Source: a bacterium
GTDB lineage: Bacteria > UBP6 > UBA1177 > JAKLFG01
Assembly: GCA_022709425.1 (NCBI GenBank)
Contig: JAKLIW010000020.1
Span: forward strand, 1 to 45,108
Direction of reading: 5' to 3'
DNA: 45,108 bases
The notes below the pieces were generated by a model. The model was not told where the DNA came from, made no database searches, and saw nothing but the letters and a program-made list of their open reading frames with translations. Numbering within the stretch: position 1 is the first letter of the stretch; every line of letters begins with the position of its first letter. The position numbers and the translations under genes are program-made. Positions 1-9,027 of this stretch are shown in pieces.

Positions 1-1
1 A

Positions 2-70
2 CTCGGCGAGGGGGCCTCGCTCTCTTCGCGCGACATCAAGGTGATCATTCCGGGGTCGCAGGCTGAGTAA
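2..70 (+). CDS. C-terminal end of an unidentified protein (partial)
   Basis: An open frame enters from the left edge and stops with TAA at 68-70. It encodes only the last 22 residues, ending VIIPGSQAE. That is too little to name a family. The stop lies about 70 bases before the kinase gene on the same strand, so the two may be co-transcribed. It could also be a shadow frame, because only the reading frame and its position before a co-directional gene support it. Confidence 0.4.
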   Translation, partial: LGEGASLSSRDIKVIIPGSQAE

Positions 71-143
71 CTCACAATATCCCGATCGAACCATTTCAAC
101 GCCGGCTTCCGAGTTACCCTCCTCGTCTACCCAGAGCGGCGAG

Positions 144-3100
144 ATGTCCGCCTTGACCCGCTATACGGTAAAGGGAGAAAAAGGACGCGGGGGCATCGGC
201 CGCGTACTCATCGCCCTTGACGAGCGGATCGGCCGCGAGATCGCCCTCAAGGAACTCATCCCTCCCGGCGAGAAAAAACCCGATATGATAACACCGGATG
301 AGGGTCCGACCCGCACCGCAGCGCTCCGCTTTCTGCGCGAAGCGCGCGTCACCGGCCAGCTCGAACACCCCGGCATCGTCCCGGTCTACGAGATCGGGGC
401 GGCGGGCGACGGCACCCCCTATTACACCATGCGACTGGTGCGCGGAGAAACGCTCTCCTCGGCGATCCGCGCCGCAAAAACGCTACGCGACCGGCTGCGT
501 CTGCTCCCCCACTTCCGCGACATCTGCAACGCCATCGCCTACGCCCACAGCCGCGGCGTGGTGCACCGCGACATAAAGCCCGACAACATCATGATCGGGC
601 AATTCGGTGAAACGGTCGTACTCGACTGGGGCCTCGCCAAGGTCCACGGTCAAGCGGACGACCGAGCCGGCGAGATGGCACAGGAACTTTCCGCGCTCCG
701 CGAGACCCACGGCCCCCATACCGTTACCGGGAAAGCATTCGGTACCCCCGCCTATATGTCGCCGGAACAGGCGCGCGGTTCGGTCGATGAGATCGATGAA
801 CGGAGCGATATCTATTCGCTCGGTGCGGTGCTTCATGAGATCCTGACGGGAGAACCACCTTTCAGCGGCCACACGGTCGGCCAGATCATCGATCGGGTGC
901 TCAAGGATCGCCCCCCCGCCATCACCGAGTTGGAACCCGAAGCGCCGCTCGATCTGTGCGCAGTGGTCGAAAAAACGCTGGCGAAAGACAAACAAGAACG
1001 CTATCAGTCGGCGCGTGAAGTGGCGCAGGAGATCGGCAATTATATGGCCGGCGGCCGCATCGGCGCCTATGACTACAGCTCATGGGAACTGCTTCAGCGC
1101 TTCATCCGCAAGAACCGCACTCTTTCGGCGCTCATCGGCGCAACGCTGATTCTTTTCGTCGGCGCGGCGATCACGATCTTCTCCGCGTGGCGCAACGCCG
1201 TCGAGAACGAACGAACGGCCAATCTCAATCTGGCGCTCGGCTATCAGGAGAACGCCGACCGCATGCTGCAGGAACGTCGGTACGACAAGGCCGAGATCTA
1301 TGCCGCCGCCGCCTTGGGCCATACCCCGTGGAACCCCCTCAGCCCCTACCGTTTCCCCGACATCGCGATCAAGCCGTGGCAAGAGATTGCCCACAATACC
1401 CTTTCGGCGCGATCGAGCCTGTATCTCGCGCGGATGAACCGAGACGATGCGTTGGTAAGTATCCTGCAACATCCCGGCGGCGAAATAAGCGACATCGCGA
1501 TCGCCCCGGACGGCGCGATCGCCGCCCTTGCCGGACGCGACGGTTCGGTGACCCTCTGGAACATCGCCGACCGGACCTATCTCGACTGCCTCTCCGGCCA
1601 CCGCGATGAGATAACGAGCCTCGTATTTTCCCGTGACGGAAAGCTTCTGTTCTCGGCGAGCTGGGACAAAACGATACGTATCTGGGACATCCCCAGCCGC
1701 ACCGAATTGGCCACCCTGAACGGGCACACCGAAGAGATATATGCCCTCGCTCTTTCTGCGGATGATCATACGATTATCTCCGGCGGCAACGACGGCAGTA
1801 TCCGTTTCTGGGACATCCCTACACGCCGTCAACTTTCGGAGATCTTGCTCGTCGATGCCAAGATCCGCGCTCTTGCAGTATCCCCCAACGGCGCGGCGAT
1901 AGCGGCGGGAAGCGCAACGGGAGAACTCTTCATGCTGCGCGGCAGGACCATTGCCCGCTACCGACCGCACAATGAATCGCTCATCGCCCTGCGGTACAGC
2001 GCCGACGGCGAGCGGCTGTTCACCGCAAGCTACGACAAGCGCGCGCTGATGCTGAACGCAACGAACCTCTCCACCATCAAATCGTTCACCTACTGGGACG
2101 CCTTTTATGCGCTCGACATCGACTCAGAGGGAAAACTCGCGGTCCTCGCCTCTCGCGATGCAAGCATTTTGCTCTGGGATACCGTTTCCGGAAAAGCCGA
2201 GTCGCTCCGCGGACATGATGCGGCGGTGCAGGCGGCGGCGATTTCTCCCGATGGCGACAGCCTTCTCTCGGCAGGCGCGGACGGCACACTTCGATTCTGG
2301 AGAACGCAGGTCGTTCGTTCCTCGCGCCTTTTTACGGGCCATCGAACCTATATCCCCTCCATCGCCCTATCTCCCGACAACAGATCGCTCGCCTCATCGA
2401 GCTGGGATCGCACCGTGAAGATATGGGATATCGCCTCGGAACGGGAACTCCGCTCAATACCCTGCGCGGAGGTGTGCCATGCGGTCGCCTTCTCCCCCGA
2501 CGGAACGCTCCTCGCCATCGCCGGACAGGACAAACACATACGATTGTTCAACGCTTCCGATTTCACCATTATTGCTTCTCTCGAAGGACACGAGGACGGG
2601 GTCTACTCGATCGCCTTCTCCCCCGACGGGAAATTCCTCGTATCGGGCAGCTGGGATCGCACCGTCCGGCTTTGGGACGTATCGCAGAAACGCACCATCC
2701 GGATGTTCAACGATCACGCCAGCTCGGTCCACACCGTCGCCTTCTCGCCCGATGGCAAACTTATCGCATCGGCCGGCCGCGACAAGGTCATCATTGTGCG
2801 CCGCGTATCGGACGGAACGAATGTCGCTCTGCTCGCCGGGCATCTCGGCAATATACTTTCGGTTGCGTTTTCCCCCGACGGCAAGCATCTGGCGTCGGCC
2901 GGAGAAAGTGCGGAGGTGTTGATACATCGTCTTACGGACGGCGCAAAGGTCTTTGCGTTCGAAACCCTCGGCGCCACCGTTAATTCGATAGCCTACTCTC
3001 CCGACGGTCGGTATCTGCTGTCGGTCGGCGTCAACGCCTTGCTCTGGGATGTCCGGGACGGCGCCGAAGTGTTGCGCCTCCCCCTGATGCATACCGGATA

Positions 3101-3275
3101 TGCGGCCGCCTTTACCGCCGACGGCTCCCATTTCGCCCTAAGCGAAGGGATCGCCATCCGGCTCTACCCCGTCACCTTCGATCTGTGGGAAAAAGACCCG
3201 GCGATCCTTCTGCGCGAGGCGGAAGAGCGGGCGCACTATCGTTTAGAGGGTTTCCGGACGATCATCGCCCAGTAG
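144..3275 (+). CDS. Ser/Thr protein kinase fused to a WD40 double propeller
   Basis: A 1043-residue Hanks-type kinase with a sensor or scaffold C-terminus. The kinase domain spans about residues 7-300: glycine loop GRGGIG at 14-19, ATP lysine K36 (IALKEL), catalytic loop HRDIKPDN with D143, metal-binding DWG at 161-163 in place of DFG, and GTPAYMSPEQARG in the activation segment. One membrane segment follows at about 326-350. The remainder, from about residue 445, holds 14 WD40-type repeats (SPDGKxLxSxSxDxTxxxWD pattern), the number expected for two seven-bladed propellers, presumably outside the cytoplasm. The start is uncertain: the ATG at 144 has only a weak ribosome site, and the frame stays open upstream to about 45 without an ATG. 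Substrate and signal are unknown. It is convergent with the ureohydrolase gene, with 3 bases between them. Confidence 0.92.
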   Translation: MSALTRYTVKGEKGRGGIGRVLIALDERIGREIALKELIPPGEKKPDMITPDEGPTRTAALRFLREARVTGQLEHPGIVPVYEIGAAGDGTPYYTMRLVRGETLSSAIRAAKTLRDRLRLLPHFRDICNAIAYAHSRGVVHRDIKPDNIMIGQFGETVVLDWGLAKVHGQADDRAGEMAQELSALRETHGPHTVTGKAFGTPAYMSPEQARGSVDEIDERSDIYSLGAVLHEILTGEPPFSGHTVGQIIDRVLKDRPPAITELEPEAPLDLCAVVEKTLAKDKQERYQSAREVAQEIGNYMAGGRIGAYDYSSWELLQRFIRKNRTLSALIGATLILFVGAAITIFSAWRNAVENERTANLNLALGYQENADRMLQERRYDKAEIYAAAALGHTPWNPLSPYRFPDIAIKPWQEIAHNTLSARSSLYLARMNRDDALVSILQHPGGEISDIAIAPDGAIAALAGRDGSVTLWNIADRTYLDCLSGHRDEITSLVFSRDGKLLFSASWDKTIRIWDIPSRTELATLNGHTEEIYALALSADDHTIISGGNDGSIRFWDIPTRRQLSEILLVDAKIRALAVSPNGAAIAAGSATGELFMLRGRTIARYRPHNESLIALRYSADGERLFTASYDKRALMLNATNLSTIKSFTYWDAFYALDIDSEGKLAVLASRDASILLWDTVSGKAESLRGHDAAVQAAAISPDGDSLLSAGADGTLRFWRTQVVRSSRLFTGHRTYIPSIALSPDNRSLASSSWDRTVKIWDIASERELRSIPCAEVCHAVAFSPDGTLLAIAGQDKHIRLFNASDFTIIASLEGHEDGVYSIAFSPDGKFLVSGSWDRTVRLWDVSQKRTIRMFNDHASSVHTVAFSPDGKLIASAGRDKVIIVRRVSDGTNVALLAGHLGNILSVAFSPDGKHLASAGESAEVLIHRLTDGAKVFAFETLGATVNSIAYSPDGRYLLSVGVNALLWDVRDGAEVLRLPLMHTGYAAAFTADGSHFALSEGIAIRLYPVTFDLWEKDPAILLREAEERAHYRLEGFRTIIAQ

Positions 3276-3278
3276 CGG

Positions 3279-4187
3279 TCAATGCATATGCAATAGCGTT
3301 TCGCGGATGACCTTGGCGGCAAACACCGTCGAGGCCTTCGTCGAATCGATATCGGGCGCCAATTCTACGACATCGGCGCCGATGAAATGGACCTTCTTGC
3401 CCTTCAGCATCCGCAGGATATCGAGGTATTCGTTGAAGAAGTATCCTCCCGCTTCGGGGGTGCCGGTGCCGGGCATACAGGCCGGATCGAAGAAATCCAG
3501 ATCGACCGACAGGTACACTATTTCCCCTTCCTTGAGCGACGATTCCATCTCGGCTATACTCGCCGCCGGAATGATGCGATGATCCTGCTGTCGCAGTTTA
3601 TACTCTTCGCGCGTACCGCTTCGGACGCCGTATTGCACCAGTTTCTTGAGTCCCTCCTGCAGACAGAGTTTCATGACCGACGAATGGCTCAAGTGATCGC
3701 CGGCATAGCGTTCGCGCAGGTCGGCGTGAGCATCGAGCTGGATGACGGTGAAGTCGGGATAGATATCCTTCATCGCCAGAAAAAGAGGATAGGTGATGAG
3801 GTGTTCGCCGCCGATCGATAGAAGCCGCCGATTGGTCAGGGTCAGTTCATAGGCGGTCTTATGCGACTCCTCGGTGGTCACTTCCGGATTGCCGACCATC
3901 AGTTCGAGCGCGCTTTTCTTGACCTCGCGCACCATCAGCCCCGGATTGCCCACCATGAGCGGCAGGTCACCGATGTCGAAAAATGATATCTCGTCCAGAC
4001 CGCGGTTGCAGAAAAAAGAGAAGTCCTCCATCCCTTCGTCCGAATAAGCCCGTATCTCGCGCGGCCCGAACCGCGAACCGGAACGGAAACTCGATGTCCC
4101 GTCATAGGGAACACCGACCAACACGATATCGCATCCTTCGATAGTGGGACGCGACCCTATGAAACGGCAGATATTCGGTGCGACCAT
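3279..4187 (-). CDS. speB: Agmatinase/arginase-family ureohydrolase
   Basis: A 302-residue cytoplasmic ureohydrolase, most likely agmatinase, which would hydrolyse agmatine to putrescine and urea. The binuclear manganese ligands are all present: GGEH (H129), DAHAD (D152, H154, D156) and SVDLDFFDP (D229, D231). The length is normal for bacterial agmatinases. The ATG is preceded by a strong GGGGAGGGG-type ribosome site. Residues 77-95 and 96-114 look like a diverged 19-residue tandem duplication, both beginning LMVGNP, just before the GGEH motif. Guanidinobutyrase or formimidoylglutamase activity cannot be excluded from sequence. The gene lies 34 bases downstream of the lipoprotein gene and may be read from the same transcript. 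Confidence 0.85.
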   Translation of the reverse strand: MVAPNICRFIGSRPTIEGCDIVLVGVPYDGTSSFRSGSRFGPREIRAYSDEGMEDFSFFCNRGLDEISFFDIGDLPLMVGNPGLMVREVKKSALELMVGNPEVTTEESHKTAYELTLTNRRLLSIGGEHLITYPLFLAMKDIYPDFTVIQLDAHADLRERYAGDHLSHSSVMKLCLQEGLKKLVQYGVRSGTREEYKLRQQDHRIIPAASIAEMESSLKEGEIVYLSVDLDFFDPACMPGTGTPEAGGYFFNEYLDILRMLKGKKVHFIGADVVELAPDIDSTKASTVFAAKVIRETLLHMH

Positions 4188-4221
4188 GATCCCCTCCCCT
4201 GCGTTCTACTGCGGGCGTCGA

Positions 4222-5757
4222 CTACGAATCGCCGGTCCCCGGTTTGAAGTTCGTGCTCTGCCACTGGAAATTATCGATGAGGACCATCGAATCCCAGACA
4301 TGATCACTAAGATCCCATATCGCGAAACGCAACGTGATCGTTTCGCCCGGCACCACATTGCCGCGCGTGGTCAGCCACCCGGTCGCGCCGTGCGCCTCAA
4401 AACCGGTCCCCTGCAATTCCTCGGTTCCTACGCAGGAGGTGACCCCTTGGCTCGGCTGATTGACGCATTGCTTGAATAGACCGGCCGGTGCGATATTGAT
4501 ACCGACCGGATTACCGTCCGCATCCATGGCGAGATTCTTATCCTGCGGATTAAGCAGATTCGGGTCGGCACCGGCGCTGGTGTTGTAGCCACTGTCGAGC
4601 AATGCTATGAAAAAGTCATTGAAGTTAGAACAGATATATGTCGGATATTCCTTCGTAAAGAAGTAGATGTTGAACGAGAACGAGTTGGCGGTCGGCGGCA
4701 CCTGTACCTTAAACTGCACCATGACCCCGTCAAATGCACCACCGGTCGTTCCGCTACCGCCGCTACACGCCGGCGAACTGGGGAACTGATTACCGTTGGC
4801 GGCATACCAATCGCCCGGCACCGGGGTGCCCGAAAGCCCACCTATATTCTGATTGAAATCGAGATCAGTGACCGGATTTCCCACTTTACCCGACGAAAGC
4901 GCCATAAGCGCCACTCCCTGTTTCGGCGTTATGACATTACCGAAGGCCGACAGTAGCCCGTTACTGTTTATATGTGGATTCGCAGAACCGTCCAGTTTCA
5001 GGATATCGGCCTGCACCACACCGTTGCACAGTCCCATCGATTTGGCATAGTCAAAAGGATTCTTGGAGTCCAGCGCGATGGTATCATCGCAATCGCTCAC
5101 TCCGTTATCGATATTGCCGTCGCAATCGTCGTCGGCGCCGTTGGGCAGTTCGGTGGCACCGGGATAGGCCGCCGCCGGATCGGGACATTTGCTGGTGTCC
5201 TCGCAACAATCGGGGGTAGGACCGCAGTAGCTGTACCCATCGCCGTCGATATCGCCGTCATCGGGGGTGCCGGTGCAGTCCTCGTCGATCCCATTATCGC
5301 AGATCTCGTAGACCGGCAATACCTCGCCGTTGCAGTTGCCCCACGTACCGCTCTCCTTGCAAAGTTTCACCGCCGCCTTGCACAGCCCCACATCCTCGGT
5401 TCCCGACGGACCGTTGTAGGGACATTTCTCGGTGGTGCCGGGGACACAATCCAACCCAGCGTAATCGATATCCTGCACCGGTTCGGCATCGTCGTCGGGC
5501 TGAACACTGTCGGTGGTGCCACCTTGATCGTCGTCGGTCCCGCCGGTGTTATCGTTTCCTTCATCGGTGCCGCCGATCTGATCGAGATCGACCCCGGCTC
5601 GCACCTTGCATTCCTGATGCACTTTGTCGCAGTAATAGATCGTCGTATCGCCGCAATCGGCGTCCACGGAACACTCACCGGCGACCTGCTCCTCTTCTCC
5701 GCACGCCACCAGCAGAAGTGACATCGCAACAAGGATCGTACAAAGAAATACTCTCAT
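4222..5757 (-). CDS. Lipoprotein with MopE-like metal-binding repeats and a choice-of-anchor L domain
   Basis: A 511-residue predicted outer-surface lipoprotein. The N-terminus is a lipoprotein signal with lipobox LLVAC (C19). A Cys-rich segment (about 25-55) and an Asp/Gly/Thr-rich linker follow. At about 145-210 there is a MopE-like putative metal-binding repeat of the type EICDNGIDEDCTG, then GADDDCDGNIDNG. From about 255 to the end the sequence matches the choice-of-anchor L domain pattern (SGLLSAFGNVITPKQGVALM and TKEYPTYICSNFNDFF). Such proteins are common on cells of Myxococcota and related bacteria, with no proven biochemical role. A strong AAGGAGG site precedes the ATG. A promoter (5791-5818) lies upstream. 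Confidence 0.85.
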   Translation of the reverse strand: MRVFLCTILVAMSLLLVACGEEEQVAGECSVDADCGDTTIYYCDKVHQECKVRAGVDLDQIGGTDEGNDNTGGTDDDQGGTTDSVQPDDDAEPVQDIDYAGLDCVPGTTEKCPYNGPSGTEDVGLCKAAVKLCKESGTWGNCNGEVLPVYEICDNGIDEDCTGTPDDGDIDGDGYSYCGPTPDCCEDTSKCPDPAAAYPGATELPNGADDDCDGNIDNGVSDCDDTIALDSKNPFDYAKSMGLCNGVVQADILKLDGSANPHINSNGLLSAFGNVITPKQGVALMALSSGKVGNPVTDLDFNQNIGGLSGTPVPGDWYAANGNQFPSSPACSGGSGTTGGAFDGVMVQFKVQVPPTANSFSFNIYFFTKEYPTYICSNFNDFFIALLDSGYNTSAGADPNLLNPQDKNLAMDADGNPVGINIAPAGLFKQCVNQPSQGVTSCVGTEELQGTGFEAHGATGWLTTRGNVVPGETITLRFAIWDLSDHVWDSMVLIDNFQWQSTNFKPGTGDS

Positions 5758-5790
5758 GTATCCCTCCTTTTCAAGGTACTATCGGTAAGA

Positions 5791-5818
5791 AGTATAAAAG
5801 AGCCGGGGGAAAAAGCAA
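5791..5818 (-). promoter_or_regulatory. Promoter for the MopE-like lipoprotein
   Basis: On the minus strand TTGCTT (5813-5818) and TATACT (5791-5796) are separated by 16 bases, with the start codon about 35 bases further on. The -35 part overlaps the candidate queC terminator hairpin. Confidence 0.5.
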
Positions 5819-5833
5819 CAGGATTTTTACCCC
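5796..5833 (-). terminator. Candidate terminator after queC
   Basis: GGGGAAAAA (5806-5814) pairs with TTTTT-A-CCCC (5824-5833) with a single bulged base and a 9-base loop. On the minus strand the stem is followed by CGGCTCTTTT. It lies just after the queC stop. The run of T is short, so termination may be weak. Confidence 0.35.
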
Positions 5834-5848
5834 ACCGCTCCTCTTTTC

Positions 5849-6523
5849 TCATCCGGGTTGATACGGAGCCGGATCGGTGATTCCCGCCTCGGCGAATCCT
5901 TTAAGTCGGAGACGGCACGAGTCGCATGCGCCGCAAGCCCGTCCTTCCGGGTCGGGATCATAGCAGGAATGGGTCATGGCGTGGTCAACCCCGAGTCCCC
6001 GTCCGAGCTGGACTATCTCTTTTTTCGACAGATCGATAAGCGGCGCCTCGACGATGATGCCGCCGCCCGCGACACCCGCCTTGGTACCCGTCGCAAGGAC
6101 GCGGTTGAACGCCTCGATGAATTCGGGACGGCAATCGGGATAGCCCGAATAATCGAGCGCATTGACCCCGATGGCGATGCGCGTCGCGCCGATATCCTCG
6201 GCATAGGCCGACGCAAGCGACAGAAAAACGAGATTGCGCGCCGGCACATAGGTGTTGGGTATGGCCGTGTCGGCGGAGCCGGGAACCGCAAGATCGGTGT
6301 TGATGAGCGACGAAGAGGAGAGAAAGGAGAGGTCGACCGTCACCTCGCGAACGCGCGCCGCAAGGCCGTACCGATCGAGGATGCGCCGTGCCTTCTCCGT
6401 TTCCACGCGGTGACGCTGACCGTAAGCGACCGTGAGCGGAAACGCCTCATCGCCGCGGGCGATGACCATCGCCAGCACCGTCGTCGAATCAAGACCGCCG
6501 CTGAAAAGAACGACCGTTCTCAT
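5849..6523 (-). CDS. queC: 7-cyano-7-deazaguanine synthase QueC
   Basis: A 224-residue enzyme that converts 7-carboxy-7-deazaguanine to preQ0 with ATP and ammonia, a step toward queuosine in tRNA. It carries the PP-loop SGGLDS (8-13) and a zinc site made of C187, C197, C200 and C203 near the C-terminus. Both are diagnostic for QueC. The start at 6523 is set by a GGAG site and by the upstream gene, whose stop lies 2 bases before. The frame stays open upstream, but that part lies inside the neighbouring gene. No other queuosine gene is in the window. It is the last gene of a five-gene minus-strand run. Confidence 0.95.
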   Translation of the reverse strand: MRTVVLFSGGLDSTTVLAMVIARGDEAFPLTVAYGQRHRVETEKARRILDRYGLAARVREVTVDLSFLSSSSLINTDLAVPGSADTAIPNTYVPARNLVFLSLASAYAEDIGATRIAIGVNALDYSGYPDCRPEFIEAFNRVLATGTKAGVAGGGIIVEAPLIDLSKKEIVQLGRGLGVDHAMTHSCYDPDPEGRACGACDSCRLRLKGFAEAGITDPAPYQPG

Positions 6524-6525
6524 GC

Positions 6526-7662
6526 TTATTTTCTCCGTTCCATGCGACCGAAAAGCGCCTCGCCGAGAACCACCAGCGCTCCTACGGCGGCGAGAGGCAA
6601 AGTAATGAGCGCCGCATATTTCAATATCCCCAACGCCGCAAGCAAAAGGGCCGATAGCGCCACGGCGTGTATGCTGAAATGTCGCCGCAGAGCCTGTTCG
6701 AGACGCCGCAACGGAGAGCGCGGCGGTCGAGCGGCAGCGCCATGCCGGTAGCGATCGTAACGCACCACCAGCAACGGGTATACGACCGAAAAGATGAGCC
6801 CGCACCACTGCACCGGCGGGGCATCACGCAACAGCAGGGTAAGGGCCAAGAAGTAACTCCAGACAACGATGCGGCTGGCGTAGTAGTTCAATACGCCGCC
6901 GCCGCGGGAGGTCTGGAAGGTAAGACGCGCCGTCTCGCCGTCGACCGACGACAGCACCGCCGCGACGCAGAGAAGCAATGCCAGCGTGACACTTTCGGTC
7001 GCGCCGGTCAGAAACAACATGCATGCCGCAGCGATACCCACGAACATTACCAAGAGTGTCCAAAGACGCGGGTCTACCCGATAATTGGCTGTCCACGCAG
7101 TGATGATGCGACTCACGGGACGGGTCAGGTTGCGCTCGACGATATCGTCTCCCTTGTGAACAAGCGAGCGGAGCAGATAATTCTCGGCTCCACCGAGATC
7201 CGATGCGTGACGCACGACGAAATACCGGGCCGCGATGACGGCGATACGGGCATCCTGCCGCCGCAGGAGGAATTCACGGATATGGAACCACGGCGCCTCG
7301 GCGAAGTCGTCCGGCAGATGTTCCGGCAAAAGTCGCGCTAGGCCGATAGGTTCCAGCGTGGTCGGATCACACGCGACCGCGGGCGCATCAAAATTGACCG
7401 TGAGATTGCGAACGAACCTCCCGTCAAACACCAAAAGCGGATCGACGATCACCACCGGCCGGTCGATACGGGGAAACTCCGCCAGCAACTCGATACCGCG
7501 AAAAAGATAGCTACGCTCGAGGTGGGGCGCATAGGCCTTCTCGGCGCCGAAATAGCGCGCCACGATCACCGCGGCCCGTTCGGTCAGAGAGATGCCCAGA
7601 AGCGGTCGCACCGTATCGATCTCCCGTGAAGGTACCAGAATAATGATCGGCGCCTTGTTCAC
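6526..7662 (-). CDS. CDP-alcohol phosphatidyltransferase-like membrane protein, degenerate active site
   Basis: About 378 residues: an N-terminal soluble part (about 1-165) that may be a nucleotidyltransferase-like fold but shows no glycine-rich nucleotidyltransferase signature, then a region like the CDP-alcohol phosphatidyltransferase family (VHKGDDIVERNLTRPVSR, then five or six hydrophobic segments). The family motif is DxxDGxxAR(x8)GxxxDxxxD. Here DGETAR (241-246) and G255 are kept, but the first Asp is S238 and the last two are N259 and S263, so transferase activity is doubtful. The start is taken as GTG at 7662, with a GAGG site 10 bases after the tonB stop. The ATG at 7689 is an alternative that overlaps tonB by 17 bases but has no ribosome site. 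Confidence 0.7.
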   Translation of the reverse strand: MNKAPIIILVPSREIDTVRPLLGISLTERAAVIVARYFGAEKAYAPHLERSYLFRGIELLAEFPRIDRPVVIVDPLLVFDGRFVRNLTVNFDAPAVACDPTTLEPIGLARLLPEHLPDDFAEAPWFHIREFLLRRQDARIAVIAARYFVVRHASDLGGAENYLLRSLVHKGDDIVERNLTRPVSRIITAWTANYRVDPRLWTLLVMFVGIAAACMLFLTGATESVTLALLLCVAAVLSSVDGETARLTFQTSRGGGVLNYYASRIVVWSYFLALTLLLRDAPPVQWCGLIFSVVYPLLVVRYDRYRHGAAARPPRSPLRRLEQALRRHFSIHAVALSALLLAALGILKYAALITLPLAAVGALVVLGEALFGRMERRK

Positions 7663-7672
7663 CCCAGCCTCG

Positions 7673-8749
7673 CTATTGAATGTCGACATAGAAACCGAAC
7701 GGGATGGTGAATCTCCCCTCTTTCAGGAGCGGCGCCGGCGGATTCGGGAAAGGAGCCGCCATCTTGAAGGCATTGATCGCCTCTCGGTCAAGAAAATCGA
7801 CCCCCGACGGTTTGGTCACGACCAGCGACACGATTTTGCCTCGGGCGTCAAGCACCGCCTCGATCTTGGTATAGCGATCGGCAGGTCCGAAGATGTTTCC
7901 GCTCGGATCGTGCACCATGAGCACTTTGCCCGGCGTCCAGTAATGGGAAACGGCATTCTTGATGCGGTTATAGTAGTCAGCGTAAAGGAACCGACGCGCA
8001 TTAAGCGCCGTCTCGTCACCCTCATCCACCTCCTTCAGGTAGTCGTTGGAGGGGGAGGTAAGCGCCGTATCAGTCCCCGAGAAAAAAGGCAGATAGCGCG
8101 GCGGCAACGACAGTTCGGCCGCCTCCTGCCCTTTCTTGTCCGCCTTATCGGTTCCAGCGATGCGGCCCGGATCGTTCTTCTCGGCCCCTTTTTCAAGGTC
8201 GCCCGTTTCTCCCTCGAATCCCGCGAGCTCGCCTTTCTTGATCTTCTCTTCGATCTTCTCCCTGCGCTCCTTTGACGTGCCCGGAGTGACCAACTCTTCA
8301 CTCTGCGGCGCCAACTTCGCCGACGGCGGCGTGGCGAGCCGTTGTAGTTTTTTCCCGCGCACCGGGATAGCCTTGTCGAACGCGCTCCGTTTCTCGCGGG
8401 GCACGGTCGAATCCCACTTGGAGAGGAACTTGTAGTTGTCGGGACGCTCTTCTTTATCGGGGCGAGCGATGTCGACTACCTGACCATCGGGACGATCCTC
8501 TTTCTCGGTCTTCTTTTCTTCGTTTTTCTTCTCCGCCTCTTCCGGCGATTTTTTTGCGGGATCCATCGCAAAAACCGGCCCTTCGTCGAAAAGGCGCACC
8601 TGCACCAAGTCATCGACCGGAACGCCGCTCGTATCTACGCGGAAGAAAAGGAACAGCAACGCATGCAATCCCGCCGACAGCAGGACAAAGAAAAAGAACG
8701 GCGGAACCTTCAGGCGCCGTGACGGGTGGTGAGATACTCGCGCAACCAT
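7673..8749 (-). CDS. TonB-like energy transducer / TonB C-terminal domain protein
   Basis: A 358-residue inner-membrane protein that probably spans the periplasm. There is one N-terminal membrane anchor (about 17-37), then a long charged Lys/Glu-rich region (about 60-240). A C-terminal TonB domain (about 265-358) shows YYNRIKNAVSHYWTPG, DARGKIVSLVVTKPSGVDFLDREAI and a closing PFGFYVDI, as in TonB/TolA-type C-terminal domains. It lacks the proline-rich spacer of classical TonB. No ExbB, ExbD or TonB-dependent receptor is in the window, so the partner is unknown; an AgmX/GltJ-like role is also possible. The N-terminus overlaps the end of the 106-codon gene upstream by 40 bases, suggesting translational coupling. 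Confidence 0.8.
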   Translation of the reverse strand: MVARVSHHPSRRLKVPPFFFFVLLSAGLHALLFLFFRVDTSGVPVDDLVQVRLFDEGPVFAMDPAKKSPEEAEKKNEEKKTEKEDRPDGQVVDIARPDKEERPDNYKFLSKWDSTVPREKRSAFDKAIPVRGKKLQRLATPPSAKLAPQSEELVTPGTSKERREKIEEKIKKGELAGFEGETGDLEKGAEKNDPGRIAGTDKADKKGQEAAELSLPPRYLPFFSGTDTALTSPSNDYLKEVDEGDETALNARRFLYADYYNRIKNAVSHYWTPGKVLMVHDPSGNIFGPADRYTKIEAVLDARGKIVSLVVTKPSGVDFLDREAINAFKMAAPFPNPPAPLLKEGRFTIPFGFYVDIQ

Positions 8750-9027
8750 GTCTCGATCATACCATTGACATCGCTTTCTGTGAAGTTCTTTTTGAACGCG
8801 GCCTCCGCGAATTCAACAAACAATTCGCCGAATTCGCGAAGCCGCAGAAAAAGGACCCGCTCAACGAACCGCTCGCCGTCGGACGGCGGTAAAAGGGCAC
8901 GACGGCATTGGACCAACGAGAAGCGACGCACCACCTCGCGGGCATAGTGGACGCCGTCACGACCGGCGGTCTCATCCAGAAAGGAATAGAGGTTGTCACG
9001 AAATGCGTCGAACGAGGGCTCGGTCAT
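8710..9027 (-). CDS. Small protein of unknown function in the tonB operon
   Basis: A 105-residue soluble protein rich in Phe, Arg and Glu, without a signal peptide or membrane segment. No family is recognised. The middle contains an amphipathic helix-like stretch (VLFLRLREFGELFVEFAEAAF). The start is ATG 9027, overlapping the TGA of the upstream lipoprotein gene (TGATG), and the 3' end overlaps the TonB-like gene by 40 bases. The tight double overlap suggests that all three are made together. It could be a cytoplasmic partner of the TonB-like protein; that is inference from position only. Confidence 0.7.
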   Translation of the reverse strand: MTEPSFDAFRDNLYSFLDETAGRDGVHYAREVVRRFSLVQCRRALLPPSDGERFVERVLFLRLREFGELFVEFAEAAFKKNFTESDVNGMIETWLREYLTTRHGA

